Program-made: the position numbers and the translations under genes | Shown: piece by piece, positions 12,931 through 26,300 of the stretch | Numbering within the stretch: position 1 is the stretch's first letter | How the letters are laid out: every line of letters starts with the position of its first letter | The notes under the pieces: model-generated | Told to the model about the DNA's origin: nothing | The model's database searches: none | What the model saw: only the letters and a program-made list of their open reading frames with translations | Origin: Taeniopygia guttata | Taxonomy: Eukaryota; Chordata; Aves; Passeriformes; Estrildidae | Assembly: GCF_048771995.1 (NCBI RefSeq) | Contig: NC_133026.1 | Coordinates: forward strand, 101,277,001-101,341,000 | Reading direction: 5' to 3' | Length of the DNA: 64,000 bases

Positions 12931-15900
12931 TGATAAAATTAAAAAGGCTCTTTTTTCCCATAGTGTATTTTTATGATGTAGCACTTACTACCACAGTATA
13001 TTGAAGATATCAATAATCCACATGGGTCTTAAAAAATGCAAGCAATTGGACAAATTCTTGAGAAAAAAAAAAAAATCCATTTTGCTATTATGATTCATCA
13101 GCTCAGGGACGGCAGCTTACCATCAAGACTTCCTGCCCAGCAGGGGAAAAACTTTATTTTCTGTAAATCTTTGTCTATTTTAGGATTGCAGCGGGGAAAA
13201 AGCCCATTTTATGTTTGTCTAAAACACAGGGGATTAAGTTAATGAGGCTTGACCAGCCCCTTCCATTTCTCTATTCTTAAAAATCAAAACTGCACTGGAG
13301 CAAAAAAAGCAATGCCTTTATCCACAGGTCATCTGTGGCTGCAAATGCATGTTCTGGTCTCCTTTTCCTTCCAGTGGTTGTTGGAGCTCTTTGGATTTTG
13401 TCTTTCCCCCCTGACATGCCACTAACACCCCATTAGGGGCAGCTGCAGTATCCTGCAAGAAGGACTACAGTCAGAAGCCTGGAGCATAAAGTAATTTTAT
13501 AATTTGGCAGTTAACACATTTTGGCTTCCTTCCCTCTACTGCCTTCCCTCTTTGCAGACAAGCCTGGACAATTCCATAAAGCCTGTGTTTACATGGCTAC
13601 TGTGAATCTGCACCACTATCTCTGAGGAAAAAAACTGATTTTTTTCTTCCATGCTGGGCAGCTTTTAGGGACCCAAACTCTTACGCCAGCTAGGGAAGGT
13701 GTCTGTGGGATTGTATGTACTAACACACTGACATACACATGGTAGATTTTATAATCCTTAAATACAACATAAGGCACCTTTAGAGAACTGGATAAGGACC
13801 TCTGGGTTAGAAGAAAGCATAACAACTTAAATCTAAACAAGCATCTTAATTCCCTTATCACAACTAAAATCCTAGCCAATACCAACCAGGATTCCTATTT
13901 TCTAAGAGCCAAAATGATATTCAAGAAAGGAAATAAAAATTAAACTTTTAACTAGAAGAAAATTAAATATTTCAGAACTATCTGTTAGGATCTACAGGAA
14001 GCCAGATTCTTTTGCAAGGGCTGGCACATGGCCGGACTGACATAAAATTTAGTTTTAAAAATATTGACCCTGTAATCCTCTGTGACATAACTGTATCCTT
14101 GAGGAACAATTAATTGAAGCAGAACTCAATAGTACCTAGCATTGAAATAAAAAGTATACTGTTAGAATTTTAAGGAAAACAATTTTGACAAGAGACAATT
14201 TACCTATATATTGGCCAGAGTTGGAAGGAATAATAGTTTCACTCCAGGCCATCTAATCAAGTACAGAAAACAGATTTCACTAGAAATTCTAAGAATAAAA
14301 AAAAATTGTTATGAGTCCTGAGCAAAAGCAAGGTCATAAATCACACTGAGGGTGGGGTTTTTTGTTTTCTGTGTTGTTTGTTTGTTTGTTTGTTTGTATT
14401 TTTGTATTGTTTTGTTTTGTACATTTGATTCATTTATTTGGAAATTAAGAAGGCCCATCTGGATACTTACTGATTTTTGAGTAAGTCACTGAAGGGGATC
14501 ATCAAGAAGTACAACCGAACAGATTGTATCTATCATGCAGTTAGCTTAAGAAAACAGTTTTGCATACAGAATATAAAGTGTCTAATACTTCTGTACTTCC
14601 TTCCTTGTACCAAAACAACACACTCGCGCATTTCTTTGGCTATATTTTCAGTGCTAAGCACCACTTTAGGTTGCTGCTTTGGAAAAGGCAGGAGTTTTGA
14701 CGGAAGAGGCGTTAGTTCAGGAGGAAGGGGTGAGAAGGAGTTGCTCATCCAACAGGGCAGGGAACAGACTCCTCCACTGACGGAGCTTCACTGACCCCTA
14801 ATGGACAATCCCCAACAGTGCCTGCCCTGGCAGGAATTTCCAGCCATGCCAGAAAACCTCACATTGATCAGCACTCCTCCTTTCAGCCTAATACGAACTC
14901 TGACACCTCAGCTTTTCATTATTTAGTGTCAACTTCTTTATTCCACCTTCGTATCTGTCCGTCTGAAGTGTTCTAAGAAGCCAGAAGGAAGAGGAAGGTG
15001 AACAGTGTTTAATGCAGCCATTCTGACACCTACCTAGGACACAGCAAATTCAATTTAACAGCAAATTCAATTTCAAATTGCTTTATAAACTAAAGCAAAC
15101 CGCTTTTGCATCTTTCAACAAGAAATTAGCGTTAAGGACTAACATCTCTAACTGACCCATTTAAACTACTTTAAAGGGAAGATGTGCAATCAGCACAATC
15201 AAGAATCTATGGTTGTAATTTGAAAGGCACAGTCCAAGTATTTGTGCCTTTTCTCCCCAAGGAGTGACTATAGCTGCCATCAGGGGAGCACTGAGACATT
15301 TCCATTACAGGAAAAGGACTCTCTGCTTCAGAAAAACTGCTTCCATTTCCACTGAGTGAAAAACTGCCAGCACCAGAAGGGAGAATGAATCCGTGCTGGT
15401 TGGTGCAGTTTCTTTTTGTCTTTCACAGACTGCAGAGATGAACTCACGGGAATGAACTCCCAATACAGAAAAGGGATGAAACTGGAAATAGGCTGCATTT
15501 CCCATTCCCTATCTGGAAAAGGTTTTGTTTACATTCTTTTTTTCACGAGTTTACTCTGTTGTCCCTTTGCTATGCACCTTGCTTTTCTTCCAGAAATGTA
15601 CCTGCTATGTATCTTCCAAACTATGGAGATTTTATGTGCAGAAGTAATGGCATGAGACAAAAAGGATCCCAAAGCCAAGGCCCCCACTGACAGCCAGCAG
15701 AACAGCCTGTTTAGACAAACAGCACTAGTGTGCAAGAAAACTGCTGGCTTCCAAGGCTAACTGGATGAACTAAAAATCCTTGCCTAAGTCAAAAAGACCC
15801 ACCAAATTTCAAAACCTGCTTAAAACTAGCACTTGAAGTAATGATCATTTTATGATATCACTTTCAGAAACAAGAATGATAAAAGACAAACCAAGTCAGG

Positions 15901-16019
15901 CAAATACTTTGCTGCTAGAAATTCCTGCCCCTTCAGTGTGGTGACATAACAGATAAAATTAAATTACGTTAATTTCTGGTTAACAGAGCCACTTGGGAGA
16001 CAGTCTTGAAGGGTAAAGG
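12931..16019. other. Intergenic, no gene seen
   Basis: No exon recognised. It contains a (TTTG)n run at 14374-14398 and a tandem near-duplicate of AGCAAATTCAATTT at about 15043-15074. Confidence 0.65.
14374..14398. repeat. (TTTG)n tetranucleotide repeat
   Basis: About five GTTT units inside a longer T/G-rich stretch (14355-14420). Confidence 0.85.
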
Positions 16020-16945
16020 AGCCCAAGAAGGCTGGACATGCTTCCAGAAGGAAATCTTAAAGCTGCAGTAGCAAGCCATCCCCTTGTGCTGACAGATGAG
16101 CTGGCAGGGAAGAAGACAGGTCTGGCTGATCAGAGCTTTGGCTGAAACTCAAGAAAAAAAAGTTTGTGACCTTTCGAAGAATGGGCAGGCAACTAAGGAG
16201 GACTACATGAATGTGTTTAGGTTATATAGAGAGCAAATTAGAAGCACCAGGGTCCATCTGGAACTGAGTCTGGCTATTGCCATAGAAGTCAATAAAAAAC
16301 GTTTCCATAAATACATCAGCAACAAAAGGAGGGCTAAGAATTACCACCCTTTATAAGATAGAGGGATAAACATAGTGACAAAGGATGAGGAAAATGCTGA
16401 GGGACTTAATGGCCTCTTTGCCTCAGTGTTGAGTAGTAAAGCCAGTTGTTCTTTGGGTATCCAGCACCCTAAGCTGTAAGACAGGGATGGGGAGTAGAAT
16501 GAAGCTCCCACAATCCAAAGGGAAATAGTGAGTGACCTGCTACAGCAGTTAAGACTCACACAAGTCTACAGGGCTGGATGGGATCCAAGGGTCCTAAGGC
16601 CGCTGCTGATTGTGTTCAACGGGCCACTTTCTGCCATTTAAAATCCTGTGTTTAGTTTCACAACAAAATAGGCATTCAGGTGCCAGAGTGTCCAGGAAAG
16701 GGCAATGTAGCTGGGGGAGGGTCTGGAGCACAAGGCTTATGGGCTGAGGGACCAGCCCATAAGCAGGTTCTTTAGCCTGGAGAAAAGGAGCCTCAGAGGG
16801 GATGTTATTGCTCTTTAAAATTACCTGAAAGGAGGCTATAGCCAGGTGGGGTCAGTCACTTCTCTGAAATAAAAAGTGACAGAAAAGGAGGAAATAGCCT
16901 AAAGTTCCACTGAGGAGGTTTAATTTGGGTATTTTAACTTCCAAT
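16020..16945 (+). mobile_element. CR1 LINE with ORF2 remnant and part of the 3' region
   Basis: The first part (about 16096-16420) encodes a degraded ORF2 stretch between the endonuclease and reverse transcriptase, with KKRFHKYISNKRRAKNYHPL and then KDEENAEGLNGLFASVLSS in a shifted reading, resembling the CR1 EKAEVLNAFFASVF motif. From about 16620 it continues as CR1 3' sequence (AGCCTGGAGAAAAGGAGCCT, AAGTTCCACTGAGGAGGTTTAATTTGG). Most of the reverse transcriptase between these is deleted, and the 3' tail is cut off near 16945. Not functional. Confidence 0.85.
16735..16764. repeat. Perfect 12 bp inverted repeat
   Basis: GCTTATGGGCTG and its exact complement CAGCCCATAAGC are separated by 6 bases. 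It lies inside the CR1 copy, at a point where ordinary CR1 sequence reads smoothly, so it is a local change in this copy. Confidence 0.8.
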
Positions 16946-18189
16946 CCTTTTTTTTCCCCACCTTCTCATTTTTCTTCAACAGAAGCACCAAATCTTGACA
17001 TTAGTTGCGTATCTCTGTTCTGAAGGAGCAGAGAAATCTAGTGAAAGGTAGATTTGACTGTCACTGTTTCTCTAGCACACACAGGACAACAGCGCATAAT
17101 TCAAGATGTCCTGGTAAGCCAGTGGTTTCAGATTTTTCTGTGTTGTGACTATTAGACATGATACAAATTTCCAGTGTTCCTATTTTCTGTTCACTTGGGA
17201 AGAAATTACCTGTTAATCCACAGGCTGAATGTTCATTACAGTCAGGTTAAAAGGTTAGGATACAATCAAATATTGTTTGAGTCTCCCAACAGATATGAAT
17301 TTCAGTTTTGGTAAAAGACACAGTGCTAACTGGACATAACACAGTATCATAAATTTACTGTAATAAATCATCACCACATGGAAGTCAGTGGCAAACCACC
17401 CTTCAATGACCACAATCTATCTAATAATTTCAGTATTTCATTATTTCTCTGATTCAAGAAAGTCAAGACCTCCCCCTCCCCCTCCTCCACTATCTCAGAG
17501 CAGCTGACACTCCAGTGATTTATGCTTGCCATGCTCACACATTAATTTTGACCATCATGAAGAACCTGCCAGGGACTAAAGGACCTCACAGCATCTGATG
17601 AGTTTAGTGTAAAAAGATTTTTGGGCTCAGTGTTAGAAGGAAGCAATCCACAAACATTCCCTGGAGAATAGGAATAGCCTCCCTCTAACCAGGGCTTCTA
17701 AAGAACAGTGATGTGCAAACACGGTTTGTGTCAGTGCTCATCTTCCCCTTTTTTTTTCCATCCTGTGATCCTTGATGGTTGAGCAGACCATTCAAATAGT
17801 CCATCATGAGATGCTAACATAGGTTGGGCTGACTGCTGAACTTCCATATGAGACAACGAAGCAGCATGAATAACCTTTTTTCCCTCCTCCCCTCTTCCCA
17901 TATCCCACCACTAATGCCTGTTGGGTGGAGCAAGGGCATAAATAAATTGGTTTTGATTAATATAAAAGCTGTAGAGATAAAATCAGGAGATAAAACCCTC
18001 TTCATAGTATAATGTATGGAAAGAAAACAGGATTCCTGAAAATTTTATGATTTCCAATGAATTATAAAACACATTCAAGCACTCAAATAAATATGTCCTT
18101 AAATGCAATAGTTTTTAATTTTTGGTACAAGAGACTGAGATCCCAATCTGCCTATATACAAACAGCACAGAATTACAAAAAGAAAGTTT
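16946..18189. other. Intergenic between the CR1 and the RAB12 3' end
   Basis: No gene or repeat family recognised. A CCCCCT-rich run lies at 17471-17488. Confidence 0.6.
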
Positions 18190-18211
18190 ATCTAAGTCAA
18201 ATTTCTTAATT

Positions 18212-18217
18212 TTTATT
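18212..18217 (-). terminator. RAB12: Candidate distal poly(A) signal AATAAA of RAB12
   Basis: A canonical hexamer on the gene strand about 2.0 kb past the stop codon, followed within 20-55 nt by a U-rich and GU-rich run of the kind bound by CstF. Upstream alternatives are at 19105-19110 and 19511-19516. Confidence 0.45.
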
Positions 18218-18588
18218 AAATTCAAAAACTGCAGGAAAAAAATCACAAGTTTCTAAGTACAAATAAAAACAAATCTGCTAAAATAAAATGGTTGTCAAGT
18301 TAAAACCCACTTTCCACAGTTTTCCCTTCCTTGCTATTGCCCACAGTATCATCTGAACTCCTAGAAGTGCTTTAGAAATTAATTTTATCTTACCAATAGG
18401 ATAGTAAACTATAATAAGTTTACTATTTTAAAAAGCAAACTGTTTAGGCACAAGGTGGCAGAAGACATAAGCACAAATATCAACCACGCTTTCCTTAGTT
18501 TTTCAGTAGAAATCCAGGTGTGCTACAGGCCTGCATGGCATTGAATTCAGAATGTCAGAGCTTATTCAGTGAAATAAGGGGTTTTTCT

Positions 18589-18613
18589 TGTGTGTGTGTG
18601 TGTGTGTGTGTGT
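18589..18613. repeat. (TG)n microsatellite
   Basis: About 12 uninterrupted TG units, within the presumed RAB12 3' UTR. Confidence 0.95.
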
Positions 18614-20085
18614 TAACAGTTTGTTGTGTCTTCTTTTTCTCCCATAAAACAGAGAGAATCTGTTTAAGTCAGTGGTATACTTTAGTGCTCAGTGCCAGTT
18701 CTGGCTAATAGAGTGGCAAAGCAGACAAAATGTGTTCCAGCACCAGAGAATGCGAAGTAGAGAAGCCATAGTGTGAAAAAGACTGGTTCATACTTGTGTT
18801 GTCAGTGTAACTAATAGTCTGGCGACCACCTGCTAAGACAGCATGACAAGCAGTCACATGCTATTTGAAGATATCAGCGGGGCCAGGTCATCAGCTGCTC
18901 TCCCAACAGAGCAGTGACCAAGGTGAACAACTAATGTCTGCTGCTTTTCCAACTACACCTAAAGGACTGTCAAACAGAAAATTAAATCATAAGACAATTA
19001 ACACAAGTGTTGTTTAATATTCCACATTCTACCTTTTACCCATCATTTGATACTTGCCATTCTAATAACAGGTGCAGTTCCACTGTCATTCATAAATACA
19101 AAATTTTATTTGCACTTCATTAGTTTAGAAAGACCACAATGTTTTTCAATACCACAACATTCAGGACACACCAAGTTATTCAAATATGTATCTACTGATT
19201 TACCACAGCTAAACTAAACAGTGCATTTAATAAAAGATATACCAAAGATATAATTCACAAGTTCATTATCAGACAAAATCCTAACACAGTATTTGCTTGA
19301 TGGGAATAATTTCCACCATTAGGAAAGAAAATAATTTTACCTTAGGTTCCCTTTCCCCATCCCTACAGATGTCCAGACAAAAATACACATATATATTCCT
19401 TATCACAGGAAAATGTATCATCTTAATTTCTTTTTTCCCCTCAAGAATTTGTCTAGGACAGCAGCATTGCTTTTTTATACTTCTTTTAGAGTTTGATATA
19501 TCTCCATTCTTTTATTGAAACTTAATGATTCTTGTAACCAAATTTATGTTTATGCAGAAAATTATATATGCTTTTTCAAAGTGCAATCTTAGATCTGCAC
19601 CAGGTGTGATGTCTTGGTACACAAAGAAAGGGTGCAGCATTAAACAAAATAAATAAAAGACTGCCAAAAATTAAACTTAGCTTTTCAATAAATCCAGTCA
19701 GCAGAGGATGCTACAGCCAAAAAAGTTTTCACTACATTAAAAGGAAACATAATGCTGATTATGGAAGCTTTGTACATAAAGTCCTCTGTTTTTAAAAAAT
19801 TTGTCTTTAAAATAGTTAGCAAAGCACCATATACTTATCTTCATACCAGAAGAGCTTCTGCCTGCCTGTTTATAATAACAAAGAACTATTACAACATTAC
19901 ATTTATGTCAAGAATAGGTATAGATTTAATTTCTCCTCCTCCTCCTCCTCAACTGGATGTGTGGCAAACCCCCACTGACTGTACAGTATTTATAACACTG
20001 GGGCAATGAACGAAACATCATTGTGAGGGAGAGGGGTAATAATTAAATGTTATAGTTGAATCCTACATAGGATTGCATATTTGCA

Positions 20086-20093
20086 TATTTACA
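20086..20093 (-). promoter_or_regulatory. Pumilio-type element UGUAAAUA in the RAB12 3' UTR
   Basis: The minus strand reads TGTAAATA, an exact match to the PUM1/2 consensus UGUANAUA, about 130 nt after the RAB12 stop codon. An eight-base match in an AT-rich UTR can arise by chance, so this is a weak call. Confidence 0.35.
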
Positions 20094-20222
20094 AGTTAGT
20101 GTGTAGCTCTGACTCGAATAACAAAGTGCAACGAGAAACTGCCAAATGATTGTAGTGCAGAGTAGTACAGATACTTTCTTTACCCTCCTGCTCATATTTT
20201 TCACTCTGGAGAAAGTAAAAAG

Positions 20223-20336
20223 TCAACAGCAACGGACATGTGGCCTTGGAGGAGGCAGTTCTGGTGGGATTTCTGGCTCTGGTTGCAGGGACAGGATACT
20301 GTTGGACAACTCACTTCTTATAACATCCAGTGGCAT
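20223..20336 (-). CDS. RAB12: RAB12 coding exon 6: hypervariable tail and Cys-Cys
   Basis: The last coding part is 114 nt including the TGA stop at 20223-20225. It encodes [15 protein letters not shown] and the Pro/Glu-rich tail ending in PRPHVRCC (residues 214-250). The two final cysteines are the expected geranylgeranylation site that anchors the protein to membranes. The acceptor is TTCTTTAAG|ATG behind a pyrimidine-rich run. The 281 nt intron before it is the shortest of the gene. Confidence 0.97.
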   Translation of the reverse strand: MPLDVIRSELSNSILSLQPEPEIPPELPPPRPHVRCC

Positions 20337-23300
20337 CTTAAAGAAAAGAAAAATCACCTGTAAACAGTCATCTGCATAAAAAGAACTCATTTCAAGAGTT
20401 CACTGACAGACAAAGCCTCAATTTCAGGGTATTTTGGGTCTTATTAGTGAAATGCAATGGTCAGCAGTCTGTGAACTGCATCATGCCCACTATGTATAAT
20501 CCAAAAATTTTATCTGACAATCTGTACTTGTTCTCTGTCCTCCCAAGCATGTGCAGTCATTATTTAAACACTGACCATTTGTGTGACCAGAGGAATACTA
20601 CCACCTCAGTATTTTACCTTTTTCAGAATGTCATCAACAAGTTTTAGAAATATTTCATCCACATTAAAATTATCCTTGGCACTTGCTTCACAGAACCGCA
20701 TCCCAGTTATTTGCTGTGCAAACTGATGGGAGAGAAAATAAAATAACTCCATGAAGATACATGCAAACAGCAACAGATAGCAAATATATCCTCCTCATAA
20801 AACCTTAAAAAAAATCCAAACGTAGAACTTTCCCCAAATCTGAGATGGAAGTCTAATTCAATTAATAATCCTGAATCTGCATGGTAGAGAAAATATTGCA
20901 ACATATAGTTAATTTTTGCTTAAAATAGGTTGATTGGAAAAATACTCTACATTTTTCCAGACTTAATTCATGTATTCAGTTGACACGTATTGCCGCAGAC
21001 TGCCAAAAAGGAAGAATTTCTCAAAACAGCTGATCTCAACTTTATTATTCAAAATGTGGATAAGGGAGGTACAGATACAGACATTTGAAATAAGCCTTCA
21101 CTTCCAAATCTTTGTGTATGCCCATACTGACATCAATCTGGTCAAGATAGTGCTGAGTATCACACTACAACAAACATACTCTCTTTACAGCTTCCTTAAC
21201 AGTTTTGGGGTTGCAAGAGAACAAAAGGAACATGAAAACAAAGGTAAGCGAAGTAATCAAAACAGGGCTGTTACCTGTCCAAAAATAGTACTGAGAAGCA
21301 AACATCTAAAAGAAGGCCCACAAAGATTTCCTGACTAGAGATCTCCATTTGTGCTTCAAGTCTTCACTATGTCCCCTTTCAGAGCCCAAAAAGGAGTATC
21401 CCCTACACTACTGGTACAGTGTAAGCTGACTTGTAACTTACTCTTTGTTTAGACCAAAGACACACTAGTCCAGCAGGAGCACTTAAAACTGCCCATTACA
21501 TACAAACACCACATGGGTTTTGAGAGACCATAACCATCACTTTCAGTATGCTCCCTGCATACAACAGTCTGAACAAGAGCAGCCACGGACCATCAGCAGC
21601 AATGCCACAACAGCTTTGCCTCTAGACCTGTCCTTACCTTCTCTCCCTGCTGCCGAGTAATCTCTCGATCAACTTCACAGTCCAGTTTATTTCCAACTAA
21701 TAGAAGCTCTGCATCTTCTGAAGCATACTGCAATTAAAACATTTCTAATTAACTAAACCTAGAAGCATAAGATTTTGTAATGCAAACACAATATAAAAAA
21801 AGGGCAATTCCACTACTAAATAAGGAACCACACTGACACACTTTATAGGTAAGTGTTCTTCCCAAACATTATTTCAAACATTTTCAAATTTTAAATTCAA
21901 TTTTTAAAACATGATTTAAGAACTAGCTGCTCTAGTTTATCTAAGAATGAACACAATGACCTTATTTCGCAGACAGGAAACTAACTCCCCTCCCCCCACT
22001 GCAAAGGTAAATGAGCAATGTTACAGATTTTCACTGACACTTCTAACTGGGACAATTCTAGTTCAAGAAAGCAGGAATGGACAACTATTTTGCAAGCAAA
22101 ACACATCAATGTTAAATCCTGGCTAAAAGTAATCAGTGAAAGTAACTGACAGTAGCTTATTAATCCTAAACACATGCTGTAAATTCTTTTGAGGGGAAAA
22201 AGTCCTTGTTAAAAAAAGCATATAAAAAGAAAATACTTAAGGCATACCTTATCAATCATTTTCATCCATTTTGGTAAATCATCAAATGTTTCCTTCTTGG
22301 TGATATCATACACCAAAATAATTCCCTTGGCACTTCTGTAATAAGCTGAGGTAATGCTGTTGAATCTCTCCTGACCTGCTGTGTCCCTAAGAAGCAGCAG
22401 CAAACAGTGGCACAAATATTTCACCAATTTGCAAAGCACAGAATAACTTTGTTTACATTTTAATAATAACACTCCCACATTAATTAGAGACAATACATTT
22501 CCTTCCAAATGTGTGAATTTCAGGAAAAAAACCTGGAGCAGTACTTTCAATCATAAAAAGTTTTCATATTAGAACTATTTATCCCATACTAACTTCACCA
22601 AGAAAGGCCACCAAACATTTCTATGTGTGTCTGAGAGTGAAGCTATCCAATGAAAATGTACCAGGAGATAAAGCTGGTTTTGTGTTATTTGGTTTGTTGA
22701 GTGTTTTGTGGACTTTTGGTTGGGTTTTTTTAGCAGCTCTGAAAAAATGAAAAAAATAAAGGAAAAAAATGGATACATGCTTATTAAACACATCCACACA
22801 CCCATCTATAAAATGAGCAATGCACTGGTCAGTATCATTTGAGCTTTCAGACACTTTTTGGATCAACCATAGCAATTCAGCCATGGTTCTAAAACTACTG
22901 CAAAACCTACTGGCACAGAAGTGAACGGAAAGAGTGAGCAATCACTAAGTGGTAAAACTTCTGCACTAGAGACCTGGCTTTCACACTTACAACTATTTAT
23001 CTAAGGTGTGCAAGTAACATTTCCATGCTCACTGCCAGCACTTTAGGTATTTCAGACAGGGTGCATTCACACTGGAGAATAATTTCCAGCAATGACACTA
23101 AGTCACCCATACTAGCTATGGCTTCTGTTACAAAGTAGATGAGACAGAAGAGTTGTTTTTTACTGAACCAGAAAAACTTTTGAACTGCTTTTAATCACAT
23201 CATCAAGCCTGCCTAGGGAAGATTTTTTGACAGTTATACTAAAAAAATAGTTGGTGCAGATCCTAAGTCTTAAAATGTGACTTGTATTTCAATTGGTAGG

Positions 23301-26300
23301 TTATATGGTGCTCCAAAGTGATCAAGTATTTGTTGCTGGAGTTCGGCCCCCAAAGTCAATGTATAATTTTGAATTTTCACTGTTAGAACAAGTCAAAAGA
23401 TGGATCAAAATTAAGAGTAGGAGGAAATTAATTAAAAATTAAGAGAGAGGAAAATTGTGTGCATGTGTGTTGGGATTCGAGACTTCAAAATTAATCCTCT
23501 TCAACAGTCACATTTTAGACAAAAGGAGGAGAATGAATTTGGCAATGAGATTAACAATGGAGACCTGAAACACTTGTTACAAAAAAAAAAAACCAACAAA
23601 CCAAAAAGGTCACGTTCACAAAATGCCACATTGATTGTCCTGAAGATTTAACTCCTTTAAGGTTCTATACACAAGAGGTAGAATAGACTACCATAAACCT
23701 ATCTTACTCTGCATAAAATCTTTAGGAATTTCAAGCAAGTTTCAAAGTGAAGCATTGCCACAAGTGTACTTGATAGCAACAAATATAATATTTGCTAGTG
23801 ATTTTACAAAGTAAAGCAGAGTCCACTAGAAAAAGATTTTCAAGCTCTGCTTCACAGCCTGTGGGAATATAATGACTTATACTTCACTGCAAGCCAATGA
23901 CACTGCAACACAGGGCAAAAAAGAACCAATTCATATTTTACCCATTTTTGTTTTATTTTTATTCAAATCTCACTCTCAGATTTTCAGAATTACATTCATA
24001 TAAACCTCTGGGACCCTACAGAAAATGAAAACAGGTAGCCTGTTTCAATAAGGTCAAGCACCAGTAGTATTGCAGACCAGTTTTAGATGGTTAATTGGTA
24101 GTATTCTTTTCACTAATGAGGCATTTTTTGTAAAGCCATACAAGTTCTGGCAGCTGAAATTATAAACATATATATATATATATAACATTAATCACAGCAA
24201 GTAACTCTACATTCTTTTCCATTACTTTTTTATTACAGTCAGATTCATTTTTTGGAAGGTCCTTTGGAAGTTCAATCTGTTAAAAAATTAGTAATTTTAG
24301 TATGAACCGTTGATTTTCCACATATGGATAACATTGCTCTAGTGCTTATGAACAGAACTCTCAGAATAATGACCTTGCAGAGCAGCCTTGTGTCATCTGT
24401 TGCTAATCCAGCCTACTGATGAAGTGTATTAGGGGTGGGGTACCTTTAGTTCCATCATTCTGAGCACAAATAACTACATGGCAGGTGGAAGGGCACATCT
24501 CGTGGGAGAATACACCAATTCTATCTTTGTTCAGAGCAATGGGAAAAGTTGCTTTTTGGTTTTGTTTGTCAGTTTAGTTTTGCTGGCCAGTCTTTTCCCT
24601 CTTTTCTGTGCCCCTAGTGGAAAAGAGAAATAAAGAGGGTATTTCAGAGTCACTTGTCTGTGCCTTCAGGTAAGAGCTAAGGACCTTTAGCAACTCCATC
24701 ACGGGGTACCAGATCACTGAGTACATACATTATAAAAACATAGGAGAAACAAACACTAATGCTCCACTACCCTCCCTGAAGGCAGTCATAAGTGCACTGG
24801 GTAAGTAGGCCACGAAGAGAACTATGCAACATTACAAAACTCTCCCACTCCAGCTATCTCCAACCCCACACTTTCCCAGCCCTGCTGAGTGTTCTATCTC
24901 CAAGTCCACCTGGTACTATCAGCTTATCCTCTCTCCACAATACCCTCAGGCTCTTTAAAAGTTTACAGCATTCCTAGGCTGCTGCACTCTGTGCTCCTGT
25001 TTGTGTAGGTCCTTCACCCAAATGTGACAACCTGACGTCTGGCTTGCTGCCTGTTTGGGACACACCACATGCTGTGGCCAGTTCAGAGCACCCATGGACA
25101 GCCTGGCTGCTCACTACCTATAATAAATGGCCAGATGACCACTGACTGTCACCTGGTCATGCCAATTCCAGTGCATTATGGCTGACTTTCTTCACCTTGC
25201 TTGAAGTCACTGACTCCCCCACACTTTAGCTCTCCTCCTGCAGTAGGTGGAAATGAAACCAGCCAGCAGGTGTTTGACTGTGAGCATAATATTCTAACCC
25301 TTATTTCCTTTGAAAAGCAGAAGAAAGTAAGCTGAATTTGCTGTCTCTAACATTACCCTTAAATTGTATTACTCTTCAAAATGTAAGGTGAAAGTTGGAA
25401 AACTATTTCTGCAATAAGTAAGTTTAAAATGCAACCCCAGGCTACCTAAGTAAACTGCAGTTTGAATACCAAGTTGATCTTTAGCATGGAAAATCTTGTC
25501 TTCTACTAGGTGCCATCATACTTTTCATGAAAATGTGCAGCAAATTCTTCCAGTGTTGAGAAAAAAAAAATTACCACCCCTAATGCAGAGCTCACATTAA
25601 AAGCACATCCAACTTTAAATGACTTCTTCTAATGTGCAGAGCTGGAACAATTATTCTTGCTATACTATTTTCATGGATGCATTCACTCCTGCAGTTTGAG
25701 TATTTTAGTAAGGATAGCTATTGAAGCATTAGTGGAAAGCTGGAAGAAGGGATGACCACTGTTTAACACTCATGACTTTCATGAGTGATACTAAGTGCTA
25801 CTAGCTCTTTATTTGCTCTGGTCAGAATCAACACAATAGCAGAAGGCAGTTCAATTTAATTCCAATTAAAGTAAATTCCAGAAGTTCATATAAGAAGTTA
25901 CTACAACTTAAACAATGACTTGGCATAACTGAAAAAACTGAAAGATTACTTTCTTTTTTTAATGCTAAAAGTAGTTTTCTTCTGTTGATTTTTTTTTTCC
26001 AAGAAAGTTTTCTAAATGAAAAGCATTGGTCTTTCTAATTTGTAATCAGAAACATACAGTGTATGTCCTCAATCTGCAATGAGAGAATCCAATGGCTTGA
26101 CTGTTTTTTGCTTCTCAAACAGAAACTAGACATCACTCCAAAAATACAAACACACAACAAACAAAAGCAAATGAAAAAAATCACATAAAGCCCATTTTCA
26201 AGTGTTGACTTGTCATGTTCTATGGTAGACTGCATAAAACACAACACAAATACAGTTAATTAAAATATCTTTGGATAATTTATCTTTTACATGAATGTTC

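Larger units (their letters stand above)
18190..20222 (-). other. RAB12: RAB12 3' untranslated region (end estimated)
   Basis: Sequence downstream of the RAB12 stop. Minus-strand AATAAA hexamers occur at 19511-19516, 19105-19110 and 18212-18217, that is about 0.7, 1.1 and 2.0 kb after the stop. The last is followed by a U/GU-rich stretch (about 18155-18190), which makes it the best distal poly(A) site by sequence. A Pumilio-type UGUAAAUA lies at 20086-20093, and a GA-rich/CCT run at 19932-19950 and a (TG)n at 18589-18613 also fall inside. The exact end and site usage cannot be read from sequence alone. Confidence 0.55.

Noticed and set aside
1..18189. Exons of MTCL1, the neighbour expected on this side from other vertebrates
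   Set aside because: No CpG island or recognisable exon is present. The gene probably starts beyond the window.
22209..22550. A 113-codon protein of its own around RAB12 exon 3
   Set aside because: Only the middle part is coding. The flanks read through the acceptor and donor into introns.
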